Assembly (NCBI RefSeq): GCF_000359605.1
Contig: NZ_APML01000029.1
Span: 1-33,606 of the forward strand
Length of the DNA: 33,606 nucleotides
From: Gracilibacillus halophilus YIM-C55.5
Lineage (GTDB): Bacteria > Bacillota > Bacilli > Bacillales > Amphibacillaceae
Direction of reading: 5' to 3'
The translations under genes and the position numbers were made by a program. The notes under the pieces are model-generated. The model was not told the DNA's origin, searched no databases, and was given only the letters and a program-made list of their open reading frames with translations. Numbering within the stretch: position 1 is the first letter of the stretch; each line of letters starts with the position of its first letter. Positions 32,500-33,606 of the stretch are shown here, piece after piece.

Positions 32500-33054
32500 T
32501 TAATAGAGTTGATAAAAGCTTTCTTGACCGAGGTGTTGCACATATTTTTCTACTAGTTTCGTTAAATCGGTCGATTGATCAAGCGTCATCCACTCGTCTT
32601 CTTTTTCCCCTTGATAAAACTTTCTTTCAACCTGAAATTCTCGTTCTTCTCGATCAATGAGTGTAAAGCAGAGCTGTACGTCATACGTTTTATACTTCGG
32701 ATCACTCAATGCCTCAACAATAGCTGGCTTCTCATCAATAGGCACTGGATTTTCATAAGTATAGACATATACGCTCTCTTTTTTTACATCTAGTTTAAAG
32801 TCTCGAATCGGGCTGTATTCTTCCAATCCTTGCTCAATGATCGTAATTTCATCTTTATTTATTTTTTTATTCGTTTTTTTCGTTAAAAACACGCGGCCAT
32901 TCGGGTGTTCATAGATTTCATACCCCTCTGGAATCGCTTTTACTTCTGTGTTCGGATCATCTTTTTTAAAGTAATAGCGGTAATTCCCTTTCTTTGTCGT
33001 ACGCGCATGCAAATAGTACTCGTCCCCTCGGAAATTCGTATATGTTACCGCCAT
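32500..33054 (-). CDS. Conserved-looking protein of unknown function
   Basis: A 184-residue soluble protein, rich in charged and aromatic residues. It begins MAVTYTNFRGDEYYLHARTT and continues KKGNYRYYFKKDDP. No signal peptide, membrane helix or known catalytic motif was seen. ATG 33054 is chosen because AAGGTGGTGA, close to the ideal ribosome binding site, lies eight bases upstream. The GTG 33066 start would lie inside that site. I do not recognise the family; the regular alternating pattern suggests a beta-rich fold. It is convergent with the arsR-like gene and divergent from the yneR-like gene. Confidence 0.7.
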   Translation of the reverse strand: MAVTYTNFRGDEYYLHARTTKKGNYRYYFKKDDPNTEVKAIPEGYEIYEHPNGRVFLTKKTNKKINKDEITIIEQGLEEYSPIRDFKLDVKKESVYVYTYENPVPIDEKPAIVEALSDPKYKTYDVQLCFTLIDREEREFQVERKFYQGEKEDEWMTLDQSTDLTKLVEKYVQHLGQESFYQLY

Positions 33055-33279
33055 CTCCTTCACCACCTTTTGATTAGTATCCTGCTAGCTTTCTTTCATA
33101 CGTTTTTTCTCACCTTTTCATAGTATAACAAAAATTTATTTAAATATCTTCCCATGTTGTTGTAAAATTCATCTGCATGTGTGAATAAACCTAATATTGG
33201 GAATCATATAAAAAAGGGTGTACGATATATACTGTACAATACTTTATGAATTGATATGTTCATAGAAGGAGTGATTACG

Positions 33280-33576
33280 ATGGATATTCAAATTTCCGAC
33301 GAAGCACTACAATGGTTTAAAAACGAAGTCGATTTAGAAGAAGGAAGTACTGTAAAATTCCAAGCTAAATATGGAGGATATAGTCCGATTCATGAAGGAT
33401 TTTCCCTTGCGTTTCAAATAAATGAACCTCAAGAAGACGTCATTGCCTCTACGGAGAAAGAAGGGATTACGTTCTTTATTGACACAACCGATGCCTGGTA
33501 CTTTGAAGGCTACCGCTTACACGTCAAATATGATGAAGAACTAGATGAAGTCGCTTATGAATACGAAAAGCTGTAA
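33280..33576 (+). CDS. HesB/YadR/YfhF family protein (YneR-like)
   Basis: A 98-residue protein resembling B. subtilis YneR: start MDIQISDEALQWFKNEVDLEEG, then VKFQAKYGGYSPIHEGFSLAF, ITFFIDTTDAWYFEGY and ending VKYDEELDEVAYEYEKL. The fold belongs to the iron-sulfur biosynthesis (IscA/HesB) superfamily, but none of the three cysteines that bind iron in IscA is present, as in other YneR-type members, so a classic Fe-S carrier role is unlikely. ATG 33280 follows AAGGAG at good distance; the longer frame from 33256 runs through the ribosome binding site. The function of the subfamily is not well established. Confidence 0.85.
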   Translation: MDIQISDEALQWFKNEVDLEEGSTVKFQAKYGGYSPIHEGFSLAFQINEPQEDVIASTEKEGITFFIDTTDAWYFEGYRLHVKYDEELDEVAYEYEKL

Positions 33577-33606
33577 CAACAGAAAATTTTGAATCTATTG
33601 GTGTCG

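Noticed and set aside
33219..33238. Inverted repeat TGTAC-N10-GTACA before the yneR-like gene
   Set aside because: Five-base arms in AT-rich promoter DNA, with no second copy in the window; probably chance.
1..33606. Search for CRISPR arrays, tRNA or rRNA genes, transposase genes and prophage genes
   Set aside because: No regularly spaced repeats, cloverleaf-like segments, transposase-like proteins or phage proteins were recognised by eye; a tRNA or CRISPR scan would confirm.

Overview
The window looks like chromosomal DNA from a low-GC Gram-positive member of the Bacillaceae, possibly a salt- or alkali-adapted genus such as Gracilibacillus, Virgibacillus or Oceanobacillus. This is inferred from AT-rich DNA, strong AGGAGG-type ribosome binding sites, acidic proteins and typical Bacillus genes (odhA, prkA, ctaB, a yneR-like gene). 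No RNA genes, CRISPR array, insertion sequence or prophage was seen.

Layout. (1) 1-1320: start of odhA, cut by the window edge. (2) 1593-8441: a sugar uptake and catabolism locus. It has a ribose-type ABC transporter (lipoprotein, double ATPase, permease), a Gfo/Idh/MocA dehydrogenase, a LacI regulator and a divergent TIM-barrel sugar isomerase. Near-identical TGTAAT-CG-ATTACA operators precede all three transcription units, so it reads as a self-contained local regulon of unknown substrate. (3) 8872-15472: a PRD-type PTS regulator (LicR/BglG class, apparently frameshifted), a formylglycine-generating enzyme (FGE), a Cys-type sulfatase and a lactose/cellobiose-family PTS (EIIA, EIIB, EIIC). 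No signal peptide is seen on sulfatase or FGE, so this looks like PTS import of a sulfated sugar followed by cytoplasmic desulfation by an enzyme matured on the spot.

(4) 15682-19089: prkA with its terminator, a 26-residue membrane peptide gene with a good promoter, and a second LacI-type (MalR-like) regulator. (5) 19191-25946: an ECF-type transporter (S component, fused double ATPase, T component) with a PHP-family phosphoesterase, followed by UreF-like and UreD-like urease accessory genes but no urease, UreE or UreG. A terminator and a new promoter separate the ureFD pair from the transporter genes. A divergent RpiR/MurR-type regulator (SIS domain) flanks the transporter. (6) 26066-33576: a multi-TM chemotaxis receptor, ctaB (heme O synthase, apparently frameshifted), a SAM hydrolase, a YbfB-type MFS exporter with its TetR regulator and a shared operator pair, an ArsR-type regulator, an unrecognised conserved protein and a YneR/HesB-like small protein.

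The two most interesting points are the compact PTS-sulfatase-FGE module and the orphan UreF-UreD pair beside an ECF transporter and PHP enzyme. Two otherwise well-conserved genes each carry a single-base frameshift. These may be true lesions or assembly errors and should be settled before either gene is called dead.
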